Assembly: GCA_965249895.1 (NCBI GenBank)
Contig: CBDFNC010000005.1
Location: forward strand, 434,001-498,000
DNA from: CBDFNC01 sp965249895
Lineage (GTDB): Bacteria; Pseudomonadota; Gammaproteobacteria; Enterobacterales; CBDFNC01
Direction of reading: 5' to 3'
Length of the DNA stretch: 64,000 nt
A program made the translations under genes and the position numbers. Shown one piece after another: positions 25,499 through 33,808 of this stretch (positions are counted from its first letter, which is position 1; each line of letters opens with the position of its first letter). Under the pieces are notes generated by a model. It was not told the DNA's origin and ran no database searches. It worked only from the letters and a program-made list of their open reading frames with translations.

Positions 25499-26209
25499 AT
25501 GGCTACTCCACATATCAATGCAAACCCTGGTGACTTCGCTGAAACTATGCTGATGCCTGGTGATCCGCTACGCGCCAAATACATCGCTGAAACGTTTCTG
25601 GAAGACGTAGTCCAGGTGTGTGATGTTCGCGGTATGCTTGGTTTTACTGGCTTCTATCAGGGCAAAAAAATCTCTGTGATGGGTCACGGCATGGGTATCC
25701 CTTCCTGCTCCATTTACACACACGAACTGATCAGTGAATACGGCGTTAAGAACATCATCCGCGTAGGCAGCTGCGGTGCCATCAGCGAAGACGTTAAACT
25801 AATGGACGTTATTGTGGCCATGGGCGCGAGCACGGACTCCAAGATTAACCGGATGCGTTTTAAAGACCATGATTTCGCTGCTATCGCCGACTACAACCTG
25901 CTTGAAAAAGCCGTAAACAATGCCCGCGCTCAAGAAGTAAACGTGCGTGTAGGTAACGTATTCTCCGCCGACCTCTTCTATACCCCGCAGCCAGAAATGT
26001 TCGACTTAATGGAAAAGTACGGCATTTTGGGTGTAGAAATGGAAGCCGCTGGCCTGTACGGCGTTGCCGCAGAGCTTGGCGCAAATGCCTTGTGTATCCT
26101 GACGGTATCCGACCATATCCGTCGTCACGAGAAGCTTTCAGCAGAAGACCGTCAGCTTTCTTTCAATGAAATGATCAAAGTTGCCTTAGCAACCGCCATT
26201 GAACTGTAA
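25499..26209 (+). CDS. deoD: Purine nucleoside phosphorylase DeoD
   Basis: A 236-residue cytoplasmic enzyme that splits purine (deoxy)nucleosides with phosphate to base and (deoxy)ribose 1-phosphate. Family features are the N-terminal HINANPGDFAETMLMPGDPL with the active-site His and phosphate-binding residues, the base-binding GVEMEAAGLYGVA, and SDHIRRHE with the catalytic Asp (about residue 204). It is of the hexameric low-specificity type. Followed 25 bases later by transaldolase, it forms the start of a salvage operon read from the CRP-controlled promoter. Confidence 0.96.
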   Translation: MATPHINANPGDFAETMLMPGDPLRAKYIAETFLEDVVQVCDVRGMLGFTGFYQGKKISVMGHGMGIPSCSIYTHELISEYGVKNIIRVGSCGAISEDVKLMDVIVAMGASTDSKINRMRFKDHDFAAIADYNLLEKAVNNARAQEVNVRVGNVFSADLFYTPQPEMFDLMEKYGILGVEMEAAGLYGVAAELGANALCILTVSDHIRRHEKLSAEDRQLSFNEMIKVALATAIEL

Positions 26210-26234
26210 GTTACAGGCTTAAGGAATATTTAAA

Positions 26235-27197
26235 ATGACAGCACAATCTCAACTTGCCCAACTGGCCAAGCACACCACAGTAGTGGCAGACACAGGTGAT
26301 ATGGGCGCCATCGCCCGTTACCAGCCGGAAGACGCCACCACCAACCCGTCGCTGATCTTAAAAGCGGCGCAGCTGGCAGACTTCGCACCTGTATTTACCA
26401 GCGCTATCGACTTCGCCAAAAGCCAGTCCGGCGACAAAGCCGAGCAAGTGATCAACGCGGGTGACTACCTGGCGGTACATATCGGCGTTGAAATTCTGAA
26501 ATTGATCCCGGGTCGCATCTCGACCGAAGTGGATGCCCGCCTGTCTTACGACACCCAGGCAAGTGTGGAAAAAGCCCGTAAGCTGATTGCTCTTTATAAA
26601 CAAGCAGGCATCGAAAAAGATCGCATCTTGATCAAACTGGCCTCTACTTGGCAAGGTATTCGCGCCGCCGAAATCCTGGAGAAGGAAGGCATCAACTGTA
26701 ACCTGACGCTGCTGTTTTCTTTTGCGCAAGCGCGCGCTTGTGCCGAAGCTGGCGTATTCCTTATTTCGCCTTTTGTAGGTCGAATTCTTGACTGGTACAA
26801 AAAAGACACGGGTAAAGATTACACCGCAGAACAAGATCCTGGTGTGGTTTCCGTTAGCGAGATTTACGACTACTACAAGTCCCACGACTATAACACTGTC
26901 GTGATGGGTGCTAGCTTCAGAAACACAGGCGAAATCCTGGCTCTCGCTGGTTGTGACAAACTGACTATCGGTCCTGGATTGCTGGAAGAATTAGCCGCCA
27001 GCAATGAGCCGGTAGAAGTGAAACTGCAAGGGACCACAGAGAAAAAAGCAAAACCAAACTCGTTAACAGAGTCTGAGTTCTACTGGCAGCACAACCAGGA
27101 CCCGATGGCCGTTGAAAAACTGGCCGAAGGTATCCGCAACTTTGCCGTCGACCAGAACAAACTGGAAGATATGATCAAAGCGCGTTTAGCCGATTAA
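26235..27197 (+). CDS. tal: Transaldolase
   Basis: A 320-residue pentose-phosphate enzyme exchanging a dihydroxyacetone unit between sedoheptulose 7-phosphate and glyceraldehyde 3-phosphate. The Schiff-base lysine is in RILIKLASTWQG (about residue 133), and the conserved ATTNPSLILKAAQ lies at about 35. The sequence NCNLTLLFSFAQARACAEAG identifies the TalA/TalB class. It follows deoD by 25 bases, with AAGGAATAT as Shine-Dalgarno. A transaldolase inside a nucleoside cluster is logical, because ribose phosphate from nucleosides enters the pentose phosphate route. Confidence 0.95.
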   Translation: MTAQSQLAQLAKHTTVVADTGDMGAIARYQPEDATTNPSLILKAAQLADFAPVFTSAIDFAKSQSGDKAEQVINAGDYLAVHIGVEILKLIPGRISTEVDARLSYDTQASVEKARKLIALYKQAGIEKDRILIKLASTWQGIRAAEILEKEGINCNLTLLFSFAQARACAEAGVFLISPFVGRILDWYKKDTGKDYTAEQDPGVVSVSEIYDYYKSHDYNTVVMGASFRNTGEILALAGCDKLTIGPGLLEELAASNEPVEVKLQGTTEKKAKPNSLTESEFYWQHNQDPMAVEKLAEGIRNFAVDQNKLEDMIKARLAD

Positions 27198-27220
27198 GTT
27201 TCTCTGTCATTGCCAAGACG

Positions 27221-27307
27221 GTTGCCAACCCAATTGCCAACCCAGTTGCCAACCCAATTGCCAACCCAGTTGCCAACCCAGTTGCCAACCCAGTTGCCAA
27301 CCCAATT
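27221..27307. repeat. 12-bp minisatellite between tal and deoB
   Basis: Seven full copies of GTTGCCAACCCA (with ATT replacing GTT in alternate early copies), then a partial copy ending at 27307. Unit length is exactly 12. It starts 24 bases after the tal stop. Its frame-neutral length gives long spurious ORFs on the minus strand. Together with the family C repeat it pushes deoB 360 bases away from tal. Confidence 0.9.
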
Positions 27308-27406
27308 GGCAATCTAGTGGTCTGGGGTGGGCCTGGATCAACCACTGGACCGAATGTCGGACCATCCAGGTGTCGGACCACCGCGGTTGCGGGAATGACA
27401 ACTTTC

Positions 27407-27513
27407 GTAGGAGCGGATGCCCTTTCTGTAAACAGAGAGTGCGAACACAGAAATCGCGATATTCGCCGAACTTGCATCCATGCGCTTTACATCTCATCCA
27501 TGAGATGGGTTCG
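27407..27513. repeat. Dispersed repeat family C, copy 2
   Basis: Second full copy of the element at 14490-14594, running from GGAGCGGATGCCC to GAGATGGGTTCGG and ending 43 bases before the deoB start. The preceding bases 27308-27406 contain GTCGGACCATCCAGG-type words akin to the bodies of the other repeat families. Confidence 0.7.
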
Positions 27514-27556
27514 GCTGCTACTTTATCTGAGCCACAGGTTCAGCGAGGAGAAAGCC

Positions 27557-28777
27557 ATGAAAAGAGCCATTATTCTGGTTGCCGATTCTTTTGGTATTGG
27601 CGCCACTGAAGACGCCGTTAAATTTGGTGACGTAGGCAGCGACACGTTCGGGCATATTGCCGAACAGTGCGCGCAAGGGAAATGTAACAACGAACATCGC
27701 TCAGGACCACTAAGCCTGCCTAACCTCAACAAGTTGGGTTTGGGTAAAGCTGCGCAAGAGTCCACCGGCACTGTGCCTGCCGGGTTTGAAAATCCGGGTG
27801 AGATTATCGGCGCTTATGGCCACGCAGCAGAGCTGTCCACGGGTAAAGATACACCGTCTGGCCACTGGGAAATTGCCGGTGTTCCCGTCCTGTTTGACTG
27901 GGGTTACTTCGATCAACAGACAGACAGCTTTCCCCAAGCGCTACTAGATCGCATCGTCGAACGCGCTGAATTACCCGGTTACCTGGCCAATTGCCACTCG
28001 TCTGGCACCGTGGTGCTGGATGACTTTGGTGAAGAGCACATGCGCTCTGATAAACCTATCTTCTATACCTCGGCGGACTCGGTATTTCAGATAGCTTGCC
28101 ATGAAGAAACCTTTGGCCTGCAACGACTGCTGGACTTATGCCAGATAGTACGTGAAGAGCTTGAGCCGTATAACATCGGCCGGGTAATTGCACGCCCATT
28201 TATCGGTAAACAAAAAGGCGAATTTGAACGCACAGGAAACAGACGCGACCTATCCGTAGAGCCGCCATCTATCACTGTGTTGCAGAAGTTGGTAGAGGAA
28301 CGCTCAGGAGACGTTATCTCCGTGGGCAAAATCGCCGATATATACGCTCATTGCGGTATTACCAAAAAGATAAAAGCGACCGGGATCCCAGCCCTGCTGG
28401 ATGCCACCCTAGAGGAAATGAAGCTTGCAGGCGACAACTCTATCGTTTTTACCAACCTGGTAGATTTTGACTCCGCCTACGGACATAGGCGCGATGTCGC
28501 CGGTTACGCTGGCGCGTTGGAATACTTCGATAAGCGGTTACCAGAAGTGCTCGAAAAGATGGGTGATGAGGATATCCTTATCATCACAGCCGACCACGGC
28601 TGTGACCCCACCTGGCCGGGCTCTGATCACACTAGGGAGCATATCCCTGTGTTGGTTTATGGCAAAAACGTCAAACCAGGCTCCCTGGGCCGACGTAAAA
28701 CGTTTGCCGACATCGGCCAGACTCTGGCCAGCTACTTCGACACCACTCCAATGGAGTATGGAGAAGTAATGTTTTAA
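27557..28777 (+). CDS. deoB: Phosphopentomutase DeoB
   Basis: A 406-residue Mn-dependent alkaline-phosphatase-superfamily enzyme that interconverts (deoxy)ribose 1-phosphate and 5-phosphate. The N-terminus MKRAIILVADSFGIGATEDA has the metal-binding Asp, SAELSTGKDTPSGHWE (about 87) has the active-site Thr, and metal ligands follow in TADHGCDPTWPGSDHTREH (about 345). The ATG at 27557, preceded by GAGGAG, is the start; the frame is open further upstream through repeats, but that part is not family sequence. It completes the pathway begun by DeoD. An intrinsic terminator follows. Confidence 0.96.
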   Translation: MKRAIILVADSFGIGATEDAVKFGDVGSDTFGHIAEQCAQGKCNNEHRSGPLSLPNLNKLGLGKAAQESTGTVPAGFENPGEIIGAYGHAAELSTGKDTPSGHWEIAGVPVLFDWGYFDQQTDSFPQALLDRIVERAELPGYLANCHSSGTVVLDDFGEEHMRSDKPIFYTSADSVFQIACHEETFGLQRLLDLCQIVREELEPYNIGRVIARPFIGKQKGEFERTGNRRDLSVEPPSITVLQKLVEERSGDVISVGKIADIYAHCGITKKIKATGIPALLDATLEEMKLAGDNSIVFTNLVDFDSAYGHRRDVAGYAGALEYFDKRLPEVLEKMGDEDILIITADHGCDPTWPGSDHTREHIPVLVYGKNVKPGSLGRRKTFADIGQTLASYFDTTPMEYGEVMF

Positions 28778-28831
28778 TCGGTCCTAACGGATCGAGTTTT
28801 AACAACAGTTCCATGTTTTATACCTCCTTTT

Positions 28832-28858
28832 GCTCCGGCTTTATGCCGGAGCTTTTTT
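28832..28858 (+). terminator. Intrinsic terminator after deoB
   Basis: GCTCCGGC, loop TTTAT, GCCGGAGC forms a perfect 8-bp stem followed by six T residues, 55 bases after the deoB stop. Confidence 0.92.
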
Positions 28859-28929
28859 ACCGCCGATATAACCCCCACATCACCGTACCCAGCCCATTAA
28901 ACACCACCTCAGCCACCTCTTTATCTCAG

Positions 28930-28980
28930 CGTTCACTCGTCATTATCGGGCTTGACCCGATAATCCAGTGTCCTCACAGC
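28930..28980 (-). repeat. REP-like element (family A), inverted
   Basis: Core hairpin in the opposite orientation (GTCATTATCGGGCTTGACCC, then GATAATCCAGTGTCC). It lies in the 310-base gap between deoB and the GIY-YIG gene. Apart from the deoB terminator, nothing else was found in that gap. Confidence 0.85.
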
Positions 28981-29087
28981 GAGCGCCCAAGCCAAAGTCT
29001 GGCGCACTCAATTATCCAAACTTCAAACCTTGACCTTCACTGAAACCACTCATAATCTCAATAAAGCGTCTTAAAAAGTCCCGGCTA

Positions 29088-29381
29088 ATGCAATCTAAAC
29101 AGCCCACTATCTACATCCTCACCAACAAAAGAAACGGCACCTTGTATATCGGCGTCACAAGCAACCTGACCCAACGCATTTGGCAGCATAAGAATAATTG
29201 CGTGGAGGGATTTACCAACAAATACGAACTTCACACGCTTGTATATTTCGAACAATTAGACTGCATGAGCTCCGCCATACAAAGAGAAAAGCAGCTAAAA
29301 AATTGGAACCGAGGTTGGAAGGTTGAGTTGATCGAGCATCAAAACCCTTACTGGCGAGATCTTTGGCTAGATATTATTTGA
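29088..29381 (+). CDS. GIY-YIG nuclease-domain protein
   Basis: A 97-residue stand-alone GIY-YIG domain of the YhbQ/UPF0213 type. It has IYILTNKRNGTLYIGVTSNL (the GIY and YIG-like strands), the catalytic Arg in LTQRIWQHK and the Glu in AIQREKQLKNW, so catalytic residues are present. These small proteins are common in bacterial genomes and may act in DNA repair or be mobile. No obvious Shine-Dalgarno is present and nothing adjacent suggests a partner. It lies beside a REP copy in an accessory-looking gap between the nucleoside genes. Confidence 0.8.
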   Translation: MQSKQPTIYILTNKRNGTLYIGVTSNLTQRIWQHKNNCVEGFTNKYELHTLVYFEQLDCMSSAIQREKQLKNWNRGWKVELIEHQNPYWRDLWLDII

Positions 29382-29991
29382 AAGCTCATTTCCCAGATGC
29401 TGAAAATGCCTTAATTAACTCCCCTAACTCAAGCGTTTTGGTGCAAAAGAATGCAAAGTTATTGGTTACTTATTCATCCATTTGCTGCCTTATCTTATAC
29501 AATTTAACGCAATTAATAACCCATTCTGCGATATCTCATCTCCTTCGCTCTCCATGAACTTCGCCTAAAAATTCAGCATTTTTCGGATAAAAGACATCAA
29601 GTATCGGAGCCCGCACCAAAGCCGAACAATCAACAAATGTAAATCAGTATCATTAACTGCCTACAAACGTATTAACAGAATAACCAACAAGATACCAACA
29701 ACCAACAGATATGGTTAATAACTTAAATTTAACGCCATATATTCGGAATACTTGTGAACAAGAACGAATTCCCATTGTTGCATATCGTTCATATTTGCCC
29801 CTGTAAAAAGCGCCGCGATTACTCGCTTTGTGGCGAATGAAATTAACCAAAATGGGCCGTGGTCACTTTGTTATCACAGAGCGAGCACTGAGTAAAATGA
29901 AGCTTACGCAAACGTCGCCCCAACAGGGAAGGCAAGTGTTGTTTCAGTCATAAAAGAGAACACCACTCTACATCTGAATTAAAGGAAGATT
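29382..29991. other. 610-bp region upstream of nupC with no recognised gene
   Basis: AT-rich sequence with only short spurious frames. I recognise no RNA gene, repeat copy or insertion-sequence end. The nupC promoter must be in the right part. A half-site resembling CRP (TTATCACA at 29870) is present but lacks its partner. Confidence 0.4.
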
Positions 29992-31230
29992 ATGCAAGCT
30001 CTCATGAGTCTGGTCGGTATAGGCGCGTTATTGTTTATCGCCTTTCTATTGTCCGATAACAAAAAAGCAATCAAACCTCGCACGGTTATTGGTGCGTTCC
30101 TGATCCAAGCAAGCTTGGGTGCCTTCGTACTTTACATCCCGTTCGGTAAAGACGTACTTCACGCCATTTCCGGCGGTGTACAAACTGTTATCGACAGTGC
30201 TCAGGATGGTATCGGCTTCCTGTTTGGCGGCCTGGTAAGCGGTCAGATGTTTGAAGTATTTGGCGGTGGCGGTTTCGTTTTTGCCCTGCGCGTACTTCCA
30301 ATCATCGTTTTCTTCTCTTCCTTAATCGCTGTGCTCTACTACCTTGGCGTAATGCAGTGGATAATCAAACTGATCGGTGGTGGTCTGCAAAAAGTACTGG
30401 GCATCAGTCGTCCTGAGTCCATGTCTGCCACAGCCAACATCTTCGTTGGTCAAACCGAAGCCCCGCTGGTTGTTCGTCCATATATTCCTAAAATGACCCA
30501 GTCTGAGCTTTTCGCCATTATGGTTGGTGGCCTTGCTTCGGTTGCCGGTTCAGTACTGGCAGGTTACGCGGGTCTGGGTGTAGATCTTAAATATCTGGTT
30601 GCCGCTTCCTTTATGGCTGCACCGGGTGGCCTGTTAATGGCAAAAATGATCAAGCCTGAAGTTGAAGAATACAGCAACAACATCGATGACGTAGTTGAAG
30701 AGGGCGAGAAGCCAGCCAACGTAATCGATGCTGCGGCTGCCGGAGCCTCCTCTGGCCTGAAACTAGCCTTGAACGTTGGCGCCATGCTGTTGGCGTTCAT
30801 CGGTCTTATCGCCCTGATGAACAACATGGTTGGTGGTGTAGGTGCTTGGGTTGGTATCGAAAACCTAACTATCCAGATGATCCTGGGTTACGTTTTCGCT
30901 CCTGTAGCCTGGTTGATTGGTGTTCCTTGGTCTGAAGCAATTCAGGCGGGTAGCTTCATCGGTCAGAAACTGATTGTGAACGAGTTTGTCGCCTTCATCG
31001 ACTTCGTTGCCGTGAAAGAAACCCTGTCTGAGCACACTCAGATCATCATCACTTTCGCACTGTGTGGTTTCGCTAACCTGTCTTCCGTAGCAATCTTGTT
31101 GGGTGGTCTGGGTACGATGGCGCCAACTCGTCGCAAAGATATCGCAAAACTTGGCCTGAAAGCGGTAGCAGCTGCTTCCCTGGCTAACCTAATGAGCGCG
31201 GCACTCGCTGGTTTCTTCGTTTCCCTATAA
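29992..31230 (+). CDS. nupC: Concentrative nucleoside transporter NupC
   Basis: A 412-residue inner-membrane nucleoside/cation symporter of the CNT family, about 9-10 helices. Conserved stretches are the re-entrant regions NIFVGQTEAPLVVRPYIPKM (about 150-169) and LVNEFVAFIDFV (about 330-341; the family NEF motif), plus GFANLSSVAILLGGLG near 365. It imports nucleosides for the DeoD/DeoB pathway encoded just upstream but has its own transcription unit, ending in a strong terminator. Codon use is biased toward common codons, compatible with high expression. Confidence 0.93.
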   Translation: MQALMSLVGIGALLFIAFLLSDNKKAIKPRTVIGAFLIQASLGAFVLYIPFGKDVLHAISGGVQTVIDSAQDGIGFLFGGLVSGQMFEVFGGGGFVFALRVLPIIVFFSSLIAVLYYLGVMQWIIKLIGGGLQKVLGISRPESMSATANIFVGQTEAPLVVRPYIPKMTQSELFAIMVGGLASVAGSVLAGYAGLGVDLKYLVAASFMAAPGGLLMAKMIKPEVEEYSNNIDDVVEEGEKPANVIDAAAAGASSGLKLALNVGAMLLAFIGLIALMNNMVGGVGAWVGIENLTIQMILGYVFAPVAWLIGVPWSEAIQAGSFIGQKLIVNEFVAFIDFVAVKETLSEHTQIIITFALCGFANLSSVAILLGGLGTMAPTRRKDIAKLGLKAVAAASLANLMSAALAGFFVSL

Positions 31231-31255
31231 CGAAGCAATAAAAATTGCCTATAAG

Positions 31256-31286
31256 AACGCCAGCCTTCCCCGCTGGCGTTTTTTTA
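31256..31286 (+). terminator. Intrinsic terminator of nupC
   Basis: AACGCCAGC, loop CTTCCCC, GCTGGCGTT, then seven T residues. It starts 26 bases after the nupC stop. Confidence 0.92.
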
Positions 31287-31369
31287 TTTCCCTTTATCCC
31301 TTCCCACACCCCTAATCTCTCACCTTAAGTACACTCGGTGACAACAGCATCTACTGCTACCAACACGAC

Positions 31370-31665
31370 CTCAATCATTGTCAGCTCGCCTGGTATGGTT
31401 CTAGATCTCGGTCCAGCGGCTTTGATTTGGTGTGACTAAGTTAGTTTGAGAGCGCGCGGGGAAGACACTGGATTATCGGGTCAAGCCCGATAATGACGAG
31501 GGGGGCGCTGATACCCACGCGATCACCGTCATTGTCAGCTCGTCTGGTATGGTCCGACATCTCGGTCTGGTGGCTGTGGATAGGCGTGGTCTGGTTAGCT
31601 TGGGCGCATGCTGTAAGGACACTGAATTATCGGCTCAAGCCCGATAATGACGAGGTACGCTGGCT
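31370..31665. repeat. REP-like cluster (family A), two full units
   Basis: Two units of about 150 bases in tandem. Each holds CATTGTCAGCTCG(C/T)CTGGTATGGT, a CTCGGTC word, a variable middle and the CACTGGA-TTATCGGG-CCCGATAA hairpin (31468 and 31623; the second has GAATTATCGGC). They fill the space between the nupC terminator and the Fic remnant. Confidence 0.85.
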
Positions 31666-31667
31666 CC

Positions 31668-32171
31668 TCAACGGTTGACTTGCCAATACCCACCTCTGGC
31701 AGCACCGACTCGAATCAAGCAACCAGACGCTTTAAGCTTCGCGATATTTTTTTCTACCGCACGGGCAGAAATATCAAGCTTTTCTGCAATACGTTTCGCA
31801 CTAATATCCGGGTCCCCTTCAATAAGATCCAGAATTCGGATAGTCGTTTTCTCCGAACCTTTATCCGAACCTTTCTCCGAACCTTTCTCCGAGCTTTGGG
31901 TATAAATATGTGGTTCCACCATCAAAGCCTGTTGAAGTGCAATACTGAGCGCCTTTAACATAAACTCAACGAAAAAGGTTGCACTGGATGCCATATCTGA
32001 CTGGCGTAATGCATCATAATAATGACTCTGTTGATCGCGAATTACACTTTCAACAGGCAAATAAGCCAGCTCAGACTTCCACTGCGATAGGATCAAAGTC
32101 TGCCATAAGCGCCCCATACGCCCATTGCCATCCGAAAAAGGATGGATACATTCAATACTGAAATAGCGTGA
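31668..32171 (-). pseudogene. 5'-truncated Fic-family protein
   Basis: The open frame runs from an in-frame stop at 32172-32174 to 31668 and begins directly with SRYFSIECIHPFSDGNGRMG, i.e. just before the Fic active-site motif HPFxxGNGRxxR. About 180 N-terminal residues expected of this family are missing, so the catalytic core is incomplete. The C-terminal part retains a linker of SEKG/SDKG tetrapeptide repeats (12-bp tandem units near 31850-31895) and a winged-helix domain (ISAKRIAEKLDISARAVEKN). The break lies immediately beside a toxin-antitoxin pair, whose arrival may have removed the 5' half. Confidence 0.8.
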
Positions 32172-32184
32172 TTAAACCTGGCTT

Positions 32185-32469
32185 CTAAATTCGTCTGACT
32201 GCAGCTTTGTAGACCTGATTTCGCTCACGTTTTCCGACCGCAACAACAGAAACAATAAGCTGCTTGTCGCGCACCTGGTAGACCAAACGATATCCGGCAC
32301 GACGTAATTTGATTTTATAACAATCTTTCATTCCACTAAGCCGAGAGTTCTCGACACGTGGTTGCTCTACTCTTTCTTTAAGCTTCTTGGCAAACAGAGA
32401 ACGGATAGTTGCATCAAGCTTATCCCACTCTTTCTTGGCATCCTCCTTGAATACCAGCTTAAAGGTCAT
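32185..32469 (-). CDS. RelE/StbE-type mRNA interferase toxin
   Basis: A 94-residue RelE/ParE-superfamily toxin. MTFKLVFKEDAKKEWDKLDA, then LRRAGYRLVYQVRDKQLIVS and VVAVGKRERNQVYKAA, match the StbE/RelE group, with the basic active-site residues (Arg and Lys in KIKLRRAGYRLVY and GKRER). Such toxins cleave mRNA on the ribosome. The gene overlaps its upstream partner by 11 bases, the usual antitoxin-first order. Predicted to be held inactive by the StbD-like protein. Confidence 0.88.
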   Translation of the reverse strand: MTFKLVFKEDAKKEWDKLDATIRSLFAKKLKERVEQPRVENSRLSGMKDCYKIKLRRAGYRLVYQVRDKQLIVSVVAVGKRERNQVYKAAVRRI

Positions 32470-32713
32470 CTATATCAACCTCAATTTCCGGCTGATCTTT
32501 ACGCTCTGCAACAATCGCAGCCAGTTCCATGTCTTCAAGTTTATCCATCAACATTTCGTAAGCTTCCGCTGGGACGGCATAAAAGACAGGCTCATTGCGA
32601 TTCAAAATAGCAACCGGTGCGCCATCTCCTTGCGCAACAACTGCCATCGGATTTTTCTTCAGTTCAGAAATCCCAGCGCTAACGTCAGCCAAGATCGGGT
32701 GTGTAATAGCCAT
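32459..32713 (-). CDS. StbD/Phd-YefM-family antitoxin
   Basis: An 84-residue antitoxin. The N-terminal half (MAITHPILADVSAGISELKK, then NPMAVVAQGDGAPVAILNRN) is a Phd/YefM DNA-binding fold, and the C-terminal acidic tail (IVAERKDQPEIEVDIDDL) is the toxin-wrapping part. StbD was described as a plasmid-stability antitoxin, and chromosomal copies often mark mobile or repeat-rich zones, as here. Probably autoregulates the pair from the promoter just upstream (32714-32760). Confidence 0.88.
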   Translation of the reverse strand: MAITHPILADVSAGISELKKNPMAVVAQGDGAPVAILNRNEPVFYAVPAEAYEMLMDKLEDMELAAIVAERKDQPEIEVDIDDL

Positions 32714-32869
32714 ATTTGTATTCCCCTGTCGTTTTACAAGTAACTAATTACTTGCTTCAAGATTAAGTTAGGTCAGTATTAAGTTCAAGTTAAATGACCA
32801 CTTAACAGACCTTTTAATTGGGCTTGTAAATAGTGAAGAATTCAACCTTCCTGCAAAGCACCGCCTTAC

Positions 32870-33260
32870 CTGTTCCGGTTCACTGGATATTCTGGTCAAG
32901 CTCGATAATGACAGGGGGGGCGCTGATATCAATACGATCAGCGTCATTGTCGGCTCGCCTGGTATGGTTCTAGATCTCGGTCTAGTGGCTTTAATTTGGT
33001 GTGACTAAGTTCGTTTAAGTGCACGCGGTGAAGACACTGGATTATCGGGTCAAGCCCGATAATGACAGGGGGGGCGCTGGATTACCGGGTCAAGTCCGAT
33101 AATGACGAGGGGGACGCTGGAACCCACGCGATCACCGTCATTGTCAGCTCGCCTGGTATGGTCCGACATCTCGGTCCAGTGTCTTCTCGCGCACGCCGAG
33201 ATCGCGGTTAAGCTACTAAATTACCGGGTCAAGCCCGGCAATGGCGGAGGGCACTGGTAT
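32870..33260. repeat. REP-like cluster (family A), four cores
   Basis: Cores near 32885 (degenerate: GGTCAAGCTCGATAATGAC), 33036, 33082 (two cores back to back) and 33216 (ATTACCGGG/CCCGGCAAT variant), with the usual CAGCTCGCCTGGTATGG bodies between. Together with the following 540 bases it makes a gene-poor interval of about 1.1 kb upstream of the exported FnIII protein. Confidence 0.85.
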
Positions 33261-33268
33261 CAGCACGC

Positions 33269-33400
33269 TCAAAGACGTGCTAATAAGCAATGGCTGGAAA
33301 GGTGGGCTCCTAGATAGACGAAAACAAAGGATACAACGCCCAGAAAAAGTACTTTTTTCAATGTCGCGTGCTGACTCTTGGGACTTATATATTCAAACAT
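33269..33400 (-). CDS. Possible 43-residue membrane peptide
   Basis: A short frame on the minus strand starting ATG: MFEYISPKSQHATLKKVLFL, then GVVSFVFVYLGAHLSSHC. It has basic residues before a single membrane helix, a plausible small-protein layout, and lies outside the core of the repeats, but its last codons enter a REP unit. No good Shine-Dalgarno. It may be a truncated membrane gene or chance. Low confidence. Confidence 0.25.
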   Translation of the reverse strand: MFEYISPKSQHATLKKVLFLGVVSFVFVYLGAHLSSHCLLARL

Positions 33401-33480
33401 AATTGGCGCCTTTTTAATCTGCTATTCGCATGAGCTGCTGCATACTGTTCAGATTATGGGTCCGGAGGCAGTGACGACTC

Positions 33481-33515
33481 ATTAACTCAGGTTAAGAATT
33501 GGGAAATTTAATGGT
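33481..33515. repeat. 34-bp repeat, copy 1 of 2
   Basis: The words TTAACTCAGGTTAAGAATT and GGGAAATTTAATGGT recur as TTAACCCAGGTTAAGAATT and CGAAAATTTACTGGT at 35926-35960. TTAAC and GTTAAG make a short palindrome. The two copies flank the FnIII and lipoprotein-methyltransferase genes, on the outside of both. They could be ends of a small inserted segment or shared operators. Confidence 0.55.
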
Positions 33516-33808
33516 CATCACGAGGCAAAAAAGAGGACACAATCCCCACCAGCTAAATTAATGGAAAATAAAGAAATATTGGTCATTTACCTAAAAACGT
33601 TCAAGCTCCCGACAATAATATGACTAAAACGACGGTTTTTAACCCTCTATAAAGAGTATTTAATCAGTAACTTTACCGTTATTTCCTCCCATTACTGCTA
33701 TCTAATTCGGCCGGGAATATTCCTCAATGGTCATGTCTTTGAAGCGGGCTTTCGCTGAACTACGCTTAGGGATACTCGAGTCTAACTGTTGTCTTCTGGA
33801 GTCCCTTT

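Noticed and set aside
27207..27497. Minus-strand ORFs with repeated GWQL / GLAT units upstream of deoB
   Set aside because: They translate the 12-bp minisatellite and repeat family C; no start signal or family match.
27317..27556. 80-codon N-terminal extension of deoB
   Set aside because: The extension covers repeat sequence; DeoB family sequence starts at 27557 after GAGGAG.
29850..29890. Possible CRP site upstream of nupC (TTATCACA)
   Set aside because: Only one half-site fits; the partner half (TGTGA at 6 bases) is absent.
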